From Trichosphaerium sp. ATCC 40318 (taxonomy: Eukaryota; Discosea; Flabellinia; Trichosidae): a stretch of DNA of 64,000 bases. The stretch is taken from assembly GCA_038496445.1 (NCBI GenBank), contig JALMLS010000612.1, positions 1 through 64,000 on the forward strand, read 5' to 3'. The notes under the pieces are model-generated. The model had not been told where the DNA came from, searched no databases, and saw only the letters and a program-made list of their open reading frames with translations. A program made the position numbers and the translations under genes. Below, in pieces: positions 24,525 to 35,443 of the stretch (positions are counted from its first letter, which is position 1; every line of letters starts with the position of its first letter).

Positions 24525-25470
24525 ATGCCACGTGTGTTCGTACATGCTTCCATGAAGGATGTAACGAAAGAAATCATATCTGTACGAGTAAGAGAATCCA
24601 AGTTTACTTCTCACAAAGTTAGAGATACTCTAAGGCTTATTTTGGGTTTTCACTGGCTAAAGAGCCCAGCATAGACAACGATTTTAACATTTTTGTATTT
24701 GAAATGAGAGCTAATTTCACAGATAAGCTCTTTAAAGATGCCGATGGCGCTTTTTGTGCCTACAGACAACAAATGCACGCTCTGGCTGCCTGTTACCCCG
24801 ATAATAAACTCAAAGCCACTAAATTCCGTCTCGTACTCTATGCAACAGACGAAAAGGCATCCTACAGACTGTCGAACACCTCAATAGAAGATTGGAGGTA
24901 CCAAGATTTTGTTTTTTCCCATATTTATCCTTATAACCGTACAGAACACGTGATGTGACAATTGACTTGTTTGAACAAATAAGTTGTTGTACTGAAAGCG
25001 TCAACACTCGTATCTTTCTTCCTCGTGCATTCTCGCTACCGTTCTTTAGCAAGTTCTATATTTATTGTGCTATACCAATTGGAGTAGCAGCATCTTTGAC
25101 AATATTGTATTTCAACCGAAATAGTGTGTTTAAGGTTTTGGCATTTATTACATCACTGTTGTTTCGGCCAAAGCAAGTTCCACCAATAGATAAACAAGCC
25201 ATTTCAGAAGCTGAGGTGGTTAATACAACAGAATCAACAAGCGACACCAGTGACATTATAGACCACCAGCAGTCGGATATGGTTTCGGATGTGGTTGAAA
25301 CGAATATAAACATACTGAACGACACCTCAACGAGTGATATTATAGAGCATCAGCAGTCAGTAGTAGAAACAAATATAAATGTACACGAAATGCGAACAGC
25401 GCAGTACACAAGTGTTGAACTAGCTAAGCGTATGGAATATTATTTCTCTCCAGCCTTCTCAGAGGGGTGA
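24525..25470 (+). CDS. Tail-anchored-type membrane protein, tandem paralogue 2
   Basis: Exon 1 is 24525-24581 (19 residues). A 41-nt GTACGA intron follows; exon 2 starts at 24623 and carries SLAKEPSIDNDFNIFVFEMR and KFRLVLYATDEK. A GTACCA intron leads to the last exon with DVTIDLFEQISCC, a membrane segment (YIYCAIPIGVAASLTILYF) and a long acidic, repeat-like tail. In the tail D-I-I-[DE]-H-Q-Q-S is followed by V-E-T-N-I-N twice. Same exon phases and block order as the gene 290 bp upstream, so the pair arose by tandem duplication. Function unknown. The two tails have diverged completely. Confidence 0.65.
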
Positions 25471-25582
25471 TGAATTAAAATCGCTGTATGTTGGAGTGTA
25501 TTACCATAAAAAAATAAAATTACTTCCAATGTGGATAAACAAAAAAAAAAAAAAAAAAGAGATTCTAAGGGTTATATTACAT

Positions 25583-27499
25583 TTATTCAACTTCTTCTAC
25601 AGTTGGTTGTTTTGGCTGTCCAGCACCGGCATTTGGTTGATTCGGTGCTTGATGAAGCTTTGCCATTACTTTGTTGACCTTCTCTTCGAGTTGAGTACGC
25701 CTTGTGTTGTATGTATCAGCACTTTCGTTTGGATTGTTTTCAGTAAATCGAATTGCATCCAAGACTTCTTCTTCAAGTGTAGATACCTCCTCTGGCGCAA
25801 GTTTCTCCTTTATATTCTTTTCTTCAAGTGTAGAGCGTGCATGGAAAGCGTAATTCTCGAGGTTATTCTTTGCTTCCACACGTTGCAATGCTTTCTCATC
25901 ATCTTCTTTGAATTTCTCAGCTTCGGCAACCATTCTATCAATATCTTCTTTTGTCAGATTACCTGTTTGCGCTTGAATCTCGATACTCTTTGAGTTACCA
26001 TTTGCTTCGTCTTTAGCACTCACTGTGAGAATACCGTTTGAGTCAATGGAATAAGATACTGTTATCTTTGGTACACCACGAGGAGCTGGAGGGATGTTCG
26101 TCAGGTTGAATTGACCAAGTGCTCTGTTGTCCTTTGTGAACCTTCTTTCTCCTTCAAACACTTGAATTGTAACGGCTGGTTGGTTATCGGCAGCTGTAGT
26201 GAAATGTTGTTCTTTGGTTGTTGGTATTTTCGTGTTTCTTGGAATTAGAGTCGTCATGATACCACCTGCGGTCTCCAATCCCATACTCAAAGGAGCGACA
26301 TCGATGAGAACAATGTCGTCCAATATTTTGTCTTTTTTGCCAGCAATGATCGCAGCTTGAACAGCGGCACCATAAGCAACGGCTTCATCTGGATTGATAG
26401 ATTTGTTGAGTTTCTTTCCGTTGAAATAATCAGAGAGCATCTTCTGTATTTTTGGAATACGCGTAGATCCGCCAACCAGAATGATTTCGTGAATACTGTG
26501 TTTGTCCATCTTGGCATCTCTGAGAACTTGTTCAACTGGTTGAAGAGTTTGCTTGAAAAGATCCATGTTGAGCTCCTCAAAACGCGCTCTTGAAAGTTTC
26601 GTAAAAAAGTCTGTGCCTTGATATAGCGCGTCAATTTCGATAGATGCCATTGTAGCATTTGAAAGTGTTCTCTTTGCGCGTTCACATGCTGTACGGAGAC
26701 GTCTTAGTGCACGGTCGTTGTTTGAAATATCGAGGTTGTGTTTGCGTTTGAACTCTTTGATGAAATGATCCACGACTCTGTTGTCAAAATCTTCGCCACC
26801 CAAATGAGTATTGCCAGCTGTGGCGCGTACCTCAGTGACACCTTCATCGAGGGTCAAAAGACTGACATCAAAAGTACCACCACCCAAATCAAAAACTAGA
26901 ACATTTCTCTCGCCTTTGTTTGCTGTGTCGAGTCCATAAGCAAGTGCTGCCGCTGTAGGTTCGTTGATAATTCTTCGGATATTGAGCCCTGCAATGATAC
27001 CAGCGTCTTTTGTAGACTTACGCTGGGCGTCGTTAAAATAGGCAGGGACTGTGACAACGGCATCTGTGACTTTTTGTCCAAGGTAGTTCTCCGCTGTTTG
27101 CTTCATCTTTGAAAGTACCATGGCGCTGATTTCTTCTGGTGTAAAAGTCTTGAGTTGATTTTTGAAAGTGACTTGAACGTGTGGCTTTCCGTCTTTGTTG
27201 ATAACTTTGAAGGCCCAGTGTTTGGCATCGCTCTGAACTGACTGGTCATTGAATTTACGTCCAATCAATCTCTTTGCATCAAAAACAGTGTTGGCTGGAT
27301 TCATTGCTGCTTGGTTCTTTGCCGCTTCACCAATAAGACGTTCTGTATCTCCAAACGAAACATAACTTGGAGTTGTTCTGTTACCGTTGTCATTGGCGAT
27401 GATATCGACTTTACCATTGTTGTAGTGACCGACACAAGAATATGTCGTTCCGAGGTCAATTCCGATGCATGGTCCAGTTATTTTTGTAGATTGAGTCAT
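25583..27499 (-). CDS. HSP70: Cytosolic HSP70 chaperone, intronless, ending EEVE
   Basis: A single 638-codon frame, the normal length for cytosolic HSP70, with no intron in a window where almost every other gene is split. ATPase domain: [60 protein letters not shown] and [10 protein letters not shown]. Substrate-binding domain: [12 protein letters not shown] and [15 protein letters not shown]. The C-terminus is Q/P/G-rich and ends PTVEEVE instead of the near-universal EEVD that docks TPR co-chaperones. Start is the ATG of [17 protein letters not shown]. Lack of introns is common in stress-induced genes. Confidence 0.97.
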   Translation of the reverse strand: MTQSTKITGPCIGIDLGTTYSCVGHYNNGKVDIIANDNGNRTTPSYVSFGDTERLIGEAAKNQAAMNPANTVFDAKRLIGRKFNDQSVQSDAKHWAFKVINKDGKPHVQVTFKNQLKTFTPEEISAMVLSKMKQTAENYLGQKVTDAVVTVPAYFNDAQRKSTKDAGIIAGLNIRRIINEPTAAALAYGLDTANKGERNVLVFDLGGGTFDVSLLTLDEGVTEVRATAGNTHLGGEDFDNRVVDHFIKEFKRKHNLDISNNDRALRRLRTACERAKRTLSNATMASIEIDALYQGTDFFTKLSRARFEELNMDLFKQTLQPVEQVLRDAKMDKHSIHEIILVGGSTRIPKIQKMLSDYFNGKKLNKSINPDEAVAYGAAVQAAIIAGKKDKILDDIVLIDVAPLSMGLETAGGIMTTLIPRNTKIPTTKEQHFTTAADNQPAVTIQVFEGERRFTKDNRALGQFNLTNIPPAPRGVPKITVSYSIDSNGILTVSAKDEANGNSKSIEIQAQTGNLTKEDIDRMVAEAEKFKEDDEKALQRVEAKNNLENYAFHARSTLEEKNIKEKLAPEEVSTLEEEVLDAIRFTENNPNESADTYNTRRTQLEEKVNKVMAKLHQAPNQPNAGAGQPKQPTVEEVE

Positions 27500-28345
27500 G
27501 TTGATGTTTTGTTGTGTTGTTTGTATTGTTTTTTAAATAATGATGTTCTTTATGAGAAGTGCGAAAATCAACGAGATTTCTGTGGAATTTCCACTAAATC
27601 CCAGCTGAAACTTATCGAATGTTATCTCGACTATTGTTCTAAAATCTATCTCTGTGTGTTCACTGAACTTTTTTTGGGGTACAGTATTCACGTGCCGACG
27701 CGATAGAGACTTGTACCAACAAAAATAACTATTTTTTTGAAACAAAAGTTGATGCTTTTGAAAGCTTGTTTGATTTACCAGTTTGACTTTGTGAACAGTT
27801 TGTAACATCGCCAAAGCCACCTTAGACACGGCAAACAACACCGTGGCAGCAGAACCGAGTTTTAGGACCGCATCAAAATCAGTTAAATTTCTATTTCATC
27901 GATTTTATTGGTTTTCATTGTTTGGTTCAATCCCACAATTCTTTGTTAGAAATACGCCATGTACAAAACTGAAATTATGTTTAAAAGTAATCTCGTTCGA
28001 TTATGGCTCAAGCATATAGCTAGCCAACCCCATTGCGCACCAGTCGAAGATTCACTGGTCGCATGGGTTATCACCCCCCCATTTCTCAAATCACTCCAGC
28101 CGCAGCCATTGCACCAATTAAGCGAGGGGATTATCCGAGCAGCAATGCATATAATTTATTATCATGGCACCGAGTTACTTCTTTTTTTGTATCAACACGC
28201 GATCCTTGTCAAAACGGGCAAGGGGCTGGCTTAAAAACCAGTCAAACTGTAAAGAAAAAACTAAAATAGCAACACAACTTTCGGTAGTTTGAGCTTGTGA
28301 ACTTTGCTAACGCAATTTATTTCTATTGTTGAGTTTAAATAAAAA
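27500..28345. other. Gap upstream of HSP70 with a doubtful short gene at 27959-28266
   Basis: Contains the HSP70 promoter region; I did not find a clean tandem heat-shock element. Two overlapping plus-strand frames of about 80-90 codons lie at 27959-28234 (MYKTEIMFKSNLVRLWLKHI..., presequence-like) and about 28033-28266 (RMGYHPPISQITPAAA...). A splice from one to the other would need an unusually short intron. No family recognised. Confidence 0.3.
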
Positions 28346-30629
28346 CTAGCTTACAAGTGGCTGAGGCACTTCATCGTTTGGCTCTGTAGCGTAACTTGTA
28401 TTCTGTACGTGGATACTGTCTGTTTCTGTTGGATTTGCTTCCGAATATCCACGTGGTACAGGCCAGTAACCCCATATCAGTAAGTAAACCTAAGGACGAG
28501 ATAATTAAACACCCACTGAGAAAGTTAACACTTAAAAAAAAAGGTCTCGTACGTATACGTTGTACATAGTTGTGTAGAAGATAGTCCCAATTGCTTTTAA
28601 TTTAGGTTAAGTAAAAATACAAAACGTTTCTTAAAAATCATTGTTATAAGGATACTGTCCCTTCCAAATGGACCGACTGTTCCTCTAAATATACCAACAA
28701 CAATGCTTAACAGGCATATTCCTGTTGGTACAGCAAAAAACATGAATCTAAAGCAGTAAGTAATGACATAGTGTGCTGTAACTAGTAAACTAATTACCTT
28801 GATGATAAGTATCTGCTCTCTAAAACCTTAGGTACAGTAACTACGATCAAAATGGATAACGCAAACATATAAACTACAACGAGAGACATTAGTATAATAC
28901 AAAGGGGAAACTCGATATTTTGGTTCAACTTGACGAGAAAAACGAACGTACAAATATACAAGACAGCCACAATGTAATACATTATCTAAAAAATCCAGTA
29001 AATAAACTGCTAAGTGTACTGATAAACCGTACTTGTATACCCGTTATATGATCTGCAATAGCAAAGATAGGAATTAATCGATCGTGGATGCTAAAAACGT
29101 AAGGGATTTGATCAACAGAAACACTGTAAACTCTTGTACCTGCTCCAACAGTACCTTGATAAACAATCAACAAATATTTAAATAAACTACTTTGACGCAC
29201 AAAATTAGCGCTGCAAGCGCATACAAAAACACAAAGATAACTTTAGGAACGTGAATCCATTTGAATGAAACCGTTTTTTCTTCCTAACAAGTTGATTTAG
29301 AAAATATCTCATTGTGTAGTTTGTACCAAACGTATCTTGTCAGCCATGAATAACCAAAATAAAAACAGTGTGCAAGTAAAAATCAGATCAAGTAGGGATC
29401 CAATAAATACCATTATCCAGCTACCTAAACAGTGTGGTGAGATCAATAATACTTCTTTAGAACGTACGTGCTAGAAACTCAAATCCAAACAGAGGATCTT
29501 TGTAAAGTTAAAAAGCAAATTACCACCTTTGGATTAATGCGGGCGTACTGTTGTAGCATATGAGCGCTGATACTAACACTAGTGTCATACGTTGCTCCCA
29601 TTGCTTTTGGTTATGTTCTATTGTTCTCAATCTGATATAATAAACAATTGCTGCTGCAACACCTAAAACACTGCGTAAGACAATGCTGTTGATTAAGATA
29701 CTCTCGTTAGCTAACTTACTGGCAATGAGAAACAGCGTCTTAAAAGCGATCCACATTGAAAAGAATTTTGGGTTACCCCTAAGGAACTACAGAGCATGTG
29801 AGGCCAGTAGTTGAAGTAAATATTACCTCAAATTTGAAATCACCAAGCGATGTGTTCCTTGCGTTATCTAAGCGTATACGAACTTGATACGAGTCGTATT
29901 GTGGCGCTTCTTCTGAAATTAGAGTAAATCCAATACATTCTTGCGTCTAAAAGCACAGTGTTAGCGAAACAACATTAACAAAAAAACAGTTTCGGTGTCA
30001 CGTGTTGTTCCAAAAAATTAAACCGTCAAAAAAGCTGTACCTTGAAACGGCACGATAACTCTACATTTTCGGTGTAGTCTTCTACTATAGATGTCCAAGC
30101 GGTATCACCATCATCTTTACCTGCCATAGACACTGCCAAACTTACCTTGACGTCAAATACTAGCATTTGGTATTAGCTAAAAAATAATTTTAATTACAAC
30201 TGTACCCAACGCTGGTGTATTGGTGTCTTTGTATGGGAATAGGTTTAAAAACCAGTGTTGGTTTAGATTATGGATATCAAAAGTGTAATTTTTGGACCAT
30301 GCCCCTGTAGTGAGCTGTACACCGTTACACTCATCTGTCCAACTTTTTTTTGGTTAGTACATAATCATTTACGACCAGGTTCGCTCAAAACGACTAAACG
30401 TACAAGTGACTAGAATCAGGGCATTCATAGGCGAAGTGGCTTTGAGATTCCAATAGATTTGGACCTGTGACATGTTAGTTAACCGTTTAATCTTGCGATA
30501 TTGGAAGTGTACTAGTAGCGTACCTGCGGCACCAATGATAATTGCTATTAAAAGCACTGCAGCGCAAACTGCGCCAGCAATAATGAAATGGTACAATGGA
30601 GATACATCTACGCGCAACGTGTACTTCAT
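28346..30629 (-). CDS. Multi-pass membrane protein of TMEM181/Wntless-like architecture
   Basis: Many short exons. The N-terminus (MKYTLRVDVSPLYHF) runs into a first membrane segment (IIAGAVCAAVLLIAIIIGAAG). A luminal beta-rich domain follows (VQIYWNLKATSPMNALIL, NYTFDIHNLNQHWFLNLFP, DVKVSLAVSM, VRIRLDNARNTSLGDFKFEV). Several further hydrophobic segments come from about 29.8 kb down to 28.5 kb, one preceded by WEQRMTLVLVSALICYN, reminiscent of the L.Q.WEQ..ilvLL motif in TMEM181/WLS relatives. The C-terminal tail is polar (PRGYSEANPTETDS...). Likely in the secretory pathway; cargo unknown. Assignment rests on architecture and that motif, not on detailed alignment. Confidence 0.55.
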
Positions 30630-30727
30630 CGCGAGCGTTTAACCTTTAGGGCTGTCGCAATAAACGCTTAACTGCTTCAATTCTCTGAATTGATTTTCAT
30701 AAGATCTGGTTGTATTGAGCTACGCAA

Positions 30728-32486
30728 ATGACTGACGACATAAAAGTTGGAGTAGTATGCACTACAAAGGGAGCATCAATAACAATGCCGTATTGGATCG
30801 CATATCACTTGTCTATTGGGTTTTCAAAGGTAAATTAGTCATTATGACGCGTATACGCACTTCTTAATGCCGTTTAAAACTGAAACGCATCAATTTCGCT
30901 CTAAATCCAATATTGCGCGTTCATTAACACTGCTGAAGGTTTATTTGTTCTTTGACGACACCAAAGATCCTGGTAGGCAGCAAACACAACAATTGGTACT
31001 AACTCGGGTCGTATAGCACGTCAACTTGTAGAAAGCTGTCATTTTCCACCAGAGAAGGTACGTGACAAATGACAAGCGCTTATTTAAAGCTACAATTTCA
31101 ACACGTGCAGTATATCTAACCTACGGTCCTCAGCTCGCCATCTTCATAGATAGACAACAGCAACAGAGAGAACTTCCAGGCTATAAACGTCTTGAAAAGT
31201 TCCTCTCAGATGAGGTGCAGGCGCGTCAACAGCTTAATGCAGAAGATGGTAAGCACAGTTGCATGTAATTGCGCTAACAAAGTCATGGTCATGTTAACTT
31301 CCTTTAGCAATGTGCATGGCTATTAAGGATGGCTTGGATTGGATGCTACATGTAGACTCAGATGAGCTTTTCTACACCACAACAAGTGAGCTTAAAGCAT
31401 CTTCCACGTTATCTAAACATTTGCTGTTAAAAGGTGTTCAACAAGTTTTTTTGCGTCTCAATAAAAAGAATGTGGGTGCAATGACTTTCTGCAACTACGA
31501 GGGCGTACCAGCTGAAACAGATGTAGAAAATTTTTTCACGCACGTGATCTGAATCTATGGAAGAACAAGTCAACAGCCACTTATTTTCACTTAGATCTGT
31601 GACTTTGTTCCGAAAACACTTCGCACATCTCAAGCCTGGGCCTGAGACTCAAAATTGCATAAAGTTCTGGAATGATAGAACTAATAGAGGTCAATACTTA
31701 ATATCCTATGATGTTGGTAAATCAGCTGCGCGCACAGTACCAGTACGCACCTTCACTCCAATTAATCTTTAGAGTACTTCTAACTTTTTAATAGGGTACA
31801 ACGCCTGCTGGGGTACATCATTGGAAACTACCTGAGGACACCAACCTCAAGACATGTTCGGTACGACCGACGCACATAAAACTGATTCGCTAAAATCACT
31901 GCAAGGCAATCATGGATGCACGTAACTTTACCACAGAGAAGGCTCTTCCTTGCGAAGATGCTGTAATTCTACGTATGCACAACCGTTTCTTCCGTTTAAC
32001 GTGTTACGCGTTCAAGTCACTAACTGTTATGTAGATTATGTAGTTTGTGGTTTTACTTGGTGGAAACTAAAGTACGGTATCTTGGACGTATTTCCAAACC
32101 ACTGGTTTGGTGGTAAACTTAAAATAACGGCGTGCTTCCATTTGGACTCACGTGATATTTATTTAAAGCGTGATGTACCAGCAATGAGGAAATTTTATAA
32201 ACAACATATCGTACTTGATGATAAACAAGAAATACAGAAACAGATTGATCTTGGGATGTGTATAGATGTCTCACAAGTAAAGAATATTTTAGGCAAATGC
32301 AATATTGATATTGGCGATGCCACAGTAGCGAGCTGCGTACCTGTAATAAATCAGAGTAACGCTGTGGTTGATGCAAAAGAACAAGATGGTCCAGAATCGA
32401 CAGTGAATACACTGACACTTGCACGCCAAGCCCAGATTTCTTCTGTGCTCTCTCTGGTTGCAAACCATATGTCTAATACTAAATAA
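30728..32486 (+). CDS. Glycosyltransferase-like protein (GT2/GT92-type DxD fold)
   Basis: The first exon reads VGVVCTTKGASITMPYWIAY, then HLSIGF, followed after an intron by VYLFFDDTKDPG. This is the start pattern of glycosyltransferases that begin with a conserved K(N/G) and W..YH..LG block. The core GLDWMLHVDSDELFY holds the DSD metal-binding triad. Later exons carry NLWKN...TYFHL and a long C-terminal region ending in NHMSNTK. No signal anchor is obvious, so cytosolic or peripheral localisation is possible. Donor and acceptor sugars unknown. Splice donors include GTACGT and GTAAAT types. Confidence 0.7.
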
Positions 32487-32995
32487 ACACCAGGAAAAGA
32501 ATAACAAAAGCCAAAATTGTTTGCTGTTTAGGTTTAGATGGAGGGAAAACCTAGCCAGAGTTTAGTCCATCGTCTAAGCAGTTAGTGATTGGTAAGAACG
32601 TGAGACGGTGTTTGGCCTAAATTTGGTACAGCAAATTCCACGCAAGGCCTAGAACCCAAAGTCTATAAGAAATGAGCTGGGGAGTGAAGCGGCGGTGGAG
32701 GGTGTTGCTGACATGTTTATTGACTAGTTTTACAGGTCACAGAGAAGTTGCACGATAAAGAGTGCAATTGGAAAGTGAATGGTCAAACTACCTCCCTTTT
32801 CACGGTTGCAAAAATGAAACGCGCCGAAATTTATCAATATTGTCAGAACTGTTTTGACTTATTTCAGTACTCCCTACTGAGATTATTTTGCATATATTTG
32901 CGTCAAACACCCTAGGTTTTTCGTTTGCAATAGTTTCAAAGCTCTCAAAGCTCTTTAGACAAATACTAAACAAAAATGGTTCCTACTGGCACCAA
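32487..32995. other. Gap; no convincing gene before the intronless ORF
   Basis: No conserved ORF or RNA seen. The open frame that continues at 32996 extends upstream to about 32888 without an ATG. Confidence 0.4.
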
Positions 32996-33532
32996 ATGTA
33001 CCTTAATACTCCAAAGAAGGAGAGCCACACATGGGACTTTGTTCAGCAAGGGTTCTTTGGTTGTGATGAAGACAAACTTAAAGTTACACCCACAGGAAAA
33101 TATTCATTGAGCTCAGATGAAGACAGTGTATCAGCAGAGGAACTTCCTTCATTTGTTGGTGAAAAGCTAGCATCATATTGGAGAGACCGTTGTAGAGTTC
33201 TTTTAATTGGTGCTGCATGGGAGAAGTTATTCACTGGATTACATGAGTCTTTTGAATGTAGTCCATTTGAACCGTTTTTATTACAATTGCAAGAAGATGA
33301 TGTCATTGAAGATGCTCTGATAGCATTTTTCAAAAAAATGGAAGTTGAAGATATTGATACTGAAACTGACAATACTACAGTAGATATGTTAATAACAGAG
33401 GAGTTGGATGGATATTCCGGAGAGAAGGAAGCGGATACCAAACTTGTTGAAGGGGTAAAGAATATTTGTGATTCTCAAAAATGGGGATTGACAAACTATG
33501 GTTGTTATCCAATCCTTCATCTGGAAGCCTAA
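32996..33532 (+). CDS. Unrecognised intronless ORF, 178 codons
   Basis: One uninterrupted frame from the ATG at 32996 (MYLNTPKKESHTWDF). The frame is open back to 32888, so the true start may be upstream or on a missing exon. The product is acidic and Trp/Phe-rich (YWRDRCRVLLIGAAWEKLF, IEDALIAFFKKMEVEDI, KWGLTNYGCYPILHLEA). It lacks introns and GTACGT signals unlike its neighbours, and its codon use looks more even. It could be a transferred gene, a remnant of a mobile element, or a last exon. No catalytic motif recognised. Confidence 0.45.
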   Translation: MYLNTPKKESHTWDFVQQGFFGCDEDKLKVTPTGKYSLSSDEDSVSAEELPSFVGEKLASYWRDRCRVLLIGAAWEKLFTGLHESFECSPFEPFLLQLQEDDVIEDALIAFFKKMEVEDIDTETDNTTVDMLITEELDGYSGEKEADTKLVEGVKNICDSQKWGLTNYGCYPILHLEA

Positions 33533-33825
33533 TAACAACAAACATGTGAAATACAGAGAGTGTTTTCATTGAATAGCGCATCGGGTATTCATCGGACAAA
33601 CTTTAAGCATCACGTGACACACTTGTTAGTATTCAATGAATCAAATCCTCGAGACTTCTCGTCTAACATATCGTTACACGTACTAAACTAACTCAATAAA
33701 TGGCTTGCGTTTGTTTGTTTTCAAATCCACTTGTGTAGTGAAGGAAAAAAAATAGTCTCGTGTAAATTTCAATATTGCGTTTAAGCGCAGCGAAAATATC
33801 TCAAAGTAATTGATTCACTCACACA

Positions 33826-35223
33826 ATGCCTCAACTGCGTGATAAAAAACGTCTCGGTTTTTACATTGTAGTAGGCACCTGCGCAATCGTTATGCTTTTG
33901 GAGTTTTATGCCGAGATTAAGCTGTCAAGCCTTTATAAAACTTCACAGCCTCAAAAACATCAGAACGATATCCTCATAGGCGTGATCACGTGCTCAGCGT
34001 TATTTAATTCGCGATACCACATTATAAACCAGACTTGGTTAAAACGATGGCCACGTACAAATATACTATTTGTAAGGTACGTAGTACTCATTTTTGACAA
34101 GCTACGCTGTGCCCGAGAATCCATAACGCCATGTTTTTCATAATTAGATTACAACAGATCCTATATCCCGGCAAGTCGGTTTTAGATAAATAAGGCTTTT
34201 GGGGAGCCGTATAAAGGATCAATCTTTTTAATTCAGATATTTGTGTCGCTTTTTTTTTTTTGACGTTGGGATAGTGACAAAAATAAAACAAGTGGTGTAG
34301 TAGCAGATCCAACTATTCCATTGTCGATAGCATCCATAGATAATGGTACACAGGTTTGGTGCGCCAATATTTTTGTGAAGACTACGAACCCACTGAAGTA
34401 TTTATTTTCTCTTTAGCTCCCACAGAAGAGGAGGAGTATCGTGTAAACTCATTTTCCTTGTGGAACAATTTCTTGAAACTGATTTGTACGTGAGCACCAA
34501 CAATTTGTTGTTTTAACAACCTTCAATAAAACAGTAAGTGGCTTGTACGGCTTGTGGATGATGTGTGGATACACCCAAGAAATATAAAAACGTACTTAAA
34601 TGAAAAGGATCCTACCCAACACTGGTGGATAGGTACGTGCAAAATATATCTAAGACCACCTTCTTGGCTGCCAGTAAGTATTATGTAAGGTCAGAGACTA
34701 TTCTTCGATGAGATAGCGACATATTGGCACGCAGAAGAGCAAAGGGGGAAGAAGCCAGTCTCACCATTCCTTGGTGGAGGTTCAGGTGTACTATTTTTAG
34801 TATCACATTCTAAGCACCTACTAAAACAACAATACTAGGATGGATTATGAGCCGAAAGACAGCTCAATTACTTTACGATTTTCGGCATATTTTTTGGCAG
34901 CATAACTATATGGTCCTAGCGGATGATTTAGCTTTCGGTACCAGATCTTGTCTTTATTTTTTCGGTTTGTTTGACTTCTTGCAGGCTCCTTTATGAATAC
35001 TATGGTTGATAGTAGGAAACACCCATACACTAATGTTGGTGATATTGATTCACCTTTCATGGCTATGAACAATTTAGACACAGACCTTACACTTTGGCAT
35101 AACTTGACTTATTTTTGCAAGTACAAACAACAAGCAATGATGTATCACCTAAATTCTGACATGAAAAAAATGTTTAAGTTTGAAGAAGCGATAGAAAATG
35201 CTGAACTGCGTTGTGTAAAATAA
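33826..35223 (+). CDS. Fringe/GT31-like glycosyltransferase, type II membrane protein
   Basis: Short cytosolic N-terminus, a signal-anchor (GFYIVVGTCAIVMLLEFYAE), then DILIGVITCSALFNSRYHII with NQTWLKRWPRTNILFV. This is the opening of GT31/Fringe-type enzymes (R...I..TW). Downstream exons give EEEYRVNSFSLWNNFLKLI, CKWLVRLVDDVWIHP with a DD motif in place of DxD, QHWWIGKIYLRPPSW, SPFLGGGSGVLFLVS (the GGAG-like block) and MNTMVDSRKHPYTNVGDIDS. Golgi location is expected. It may extend O-linked glycans, such as those on the mucin-like protein at 17.5 kb, but that link is inference. Confidence 0.7.
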
Positions 35224-35443
35224 GATATATATTGTTTGTTTAACTTTATGGTATTTCCTTCACAAGATCTGAGAACCCTGGTTTACTTCTTATTTTTTTC
35301 TCTTTGCCTTCTTGCTTGCCTCATAGTATTTTGTAAAATTACATAATTTGGCCATAAAATAGATTTGGAGACTGAAAAAAAAGATTGGTAATTGAAAGGT
35401 TTGTTTTTTCAAGCATGAACATAGTTTGAAGTTGTTTTAGTTT

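Noticed and set aside
27500-27720. Heat-shock elements upstream of HSP70
   Set aside because: Scattered TTC and GAA triplets exist but not in the regular five-base spacing of a convincing element.
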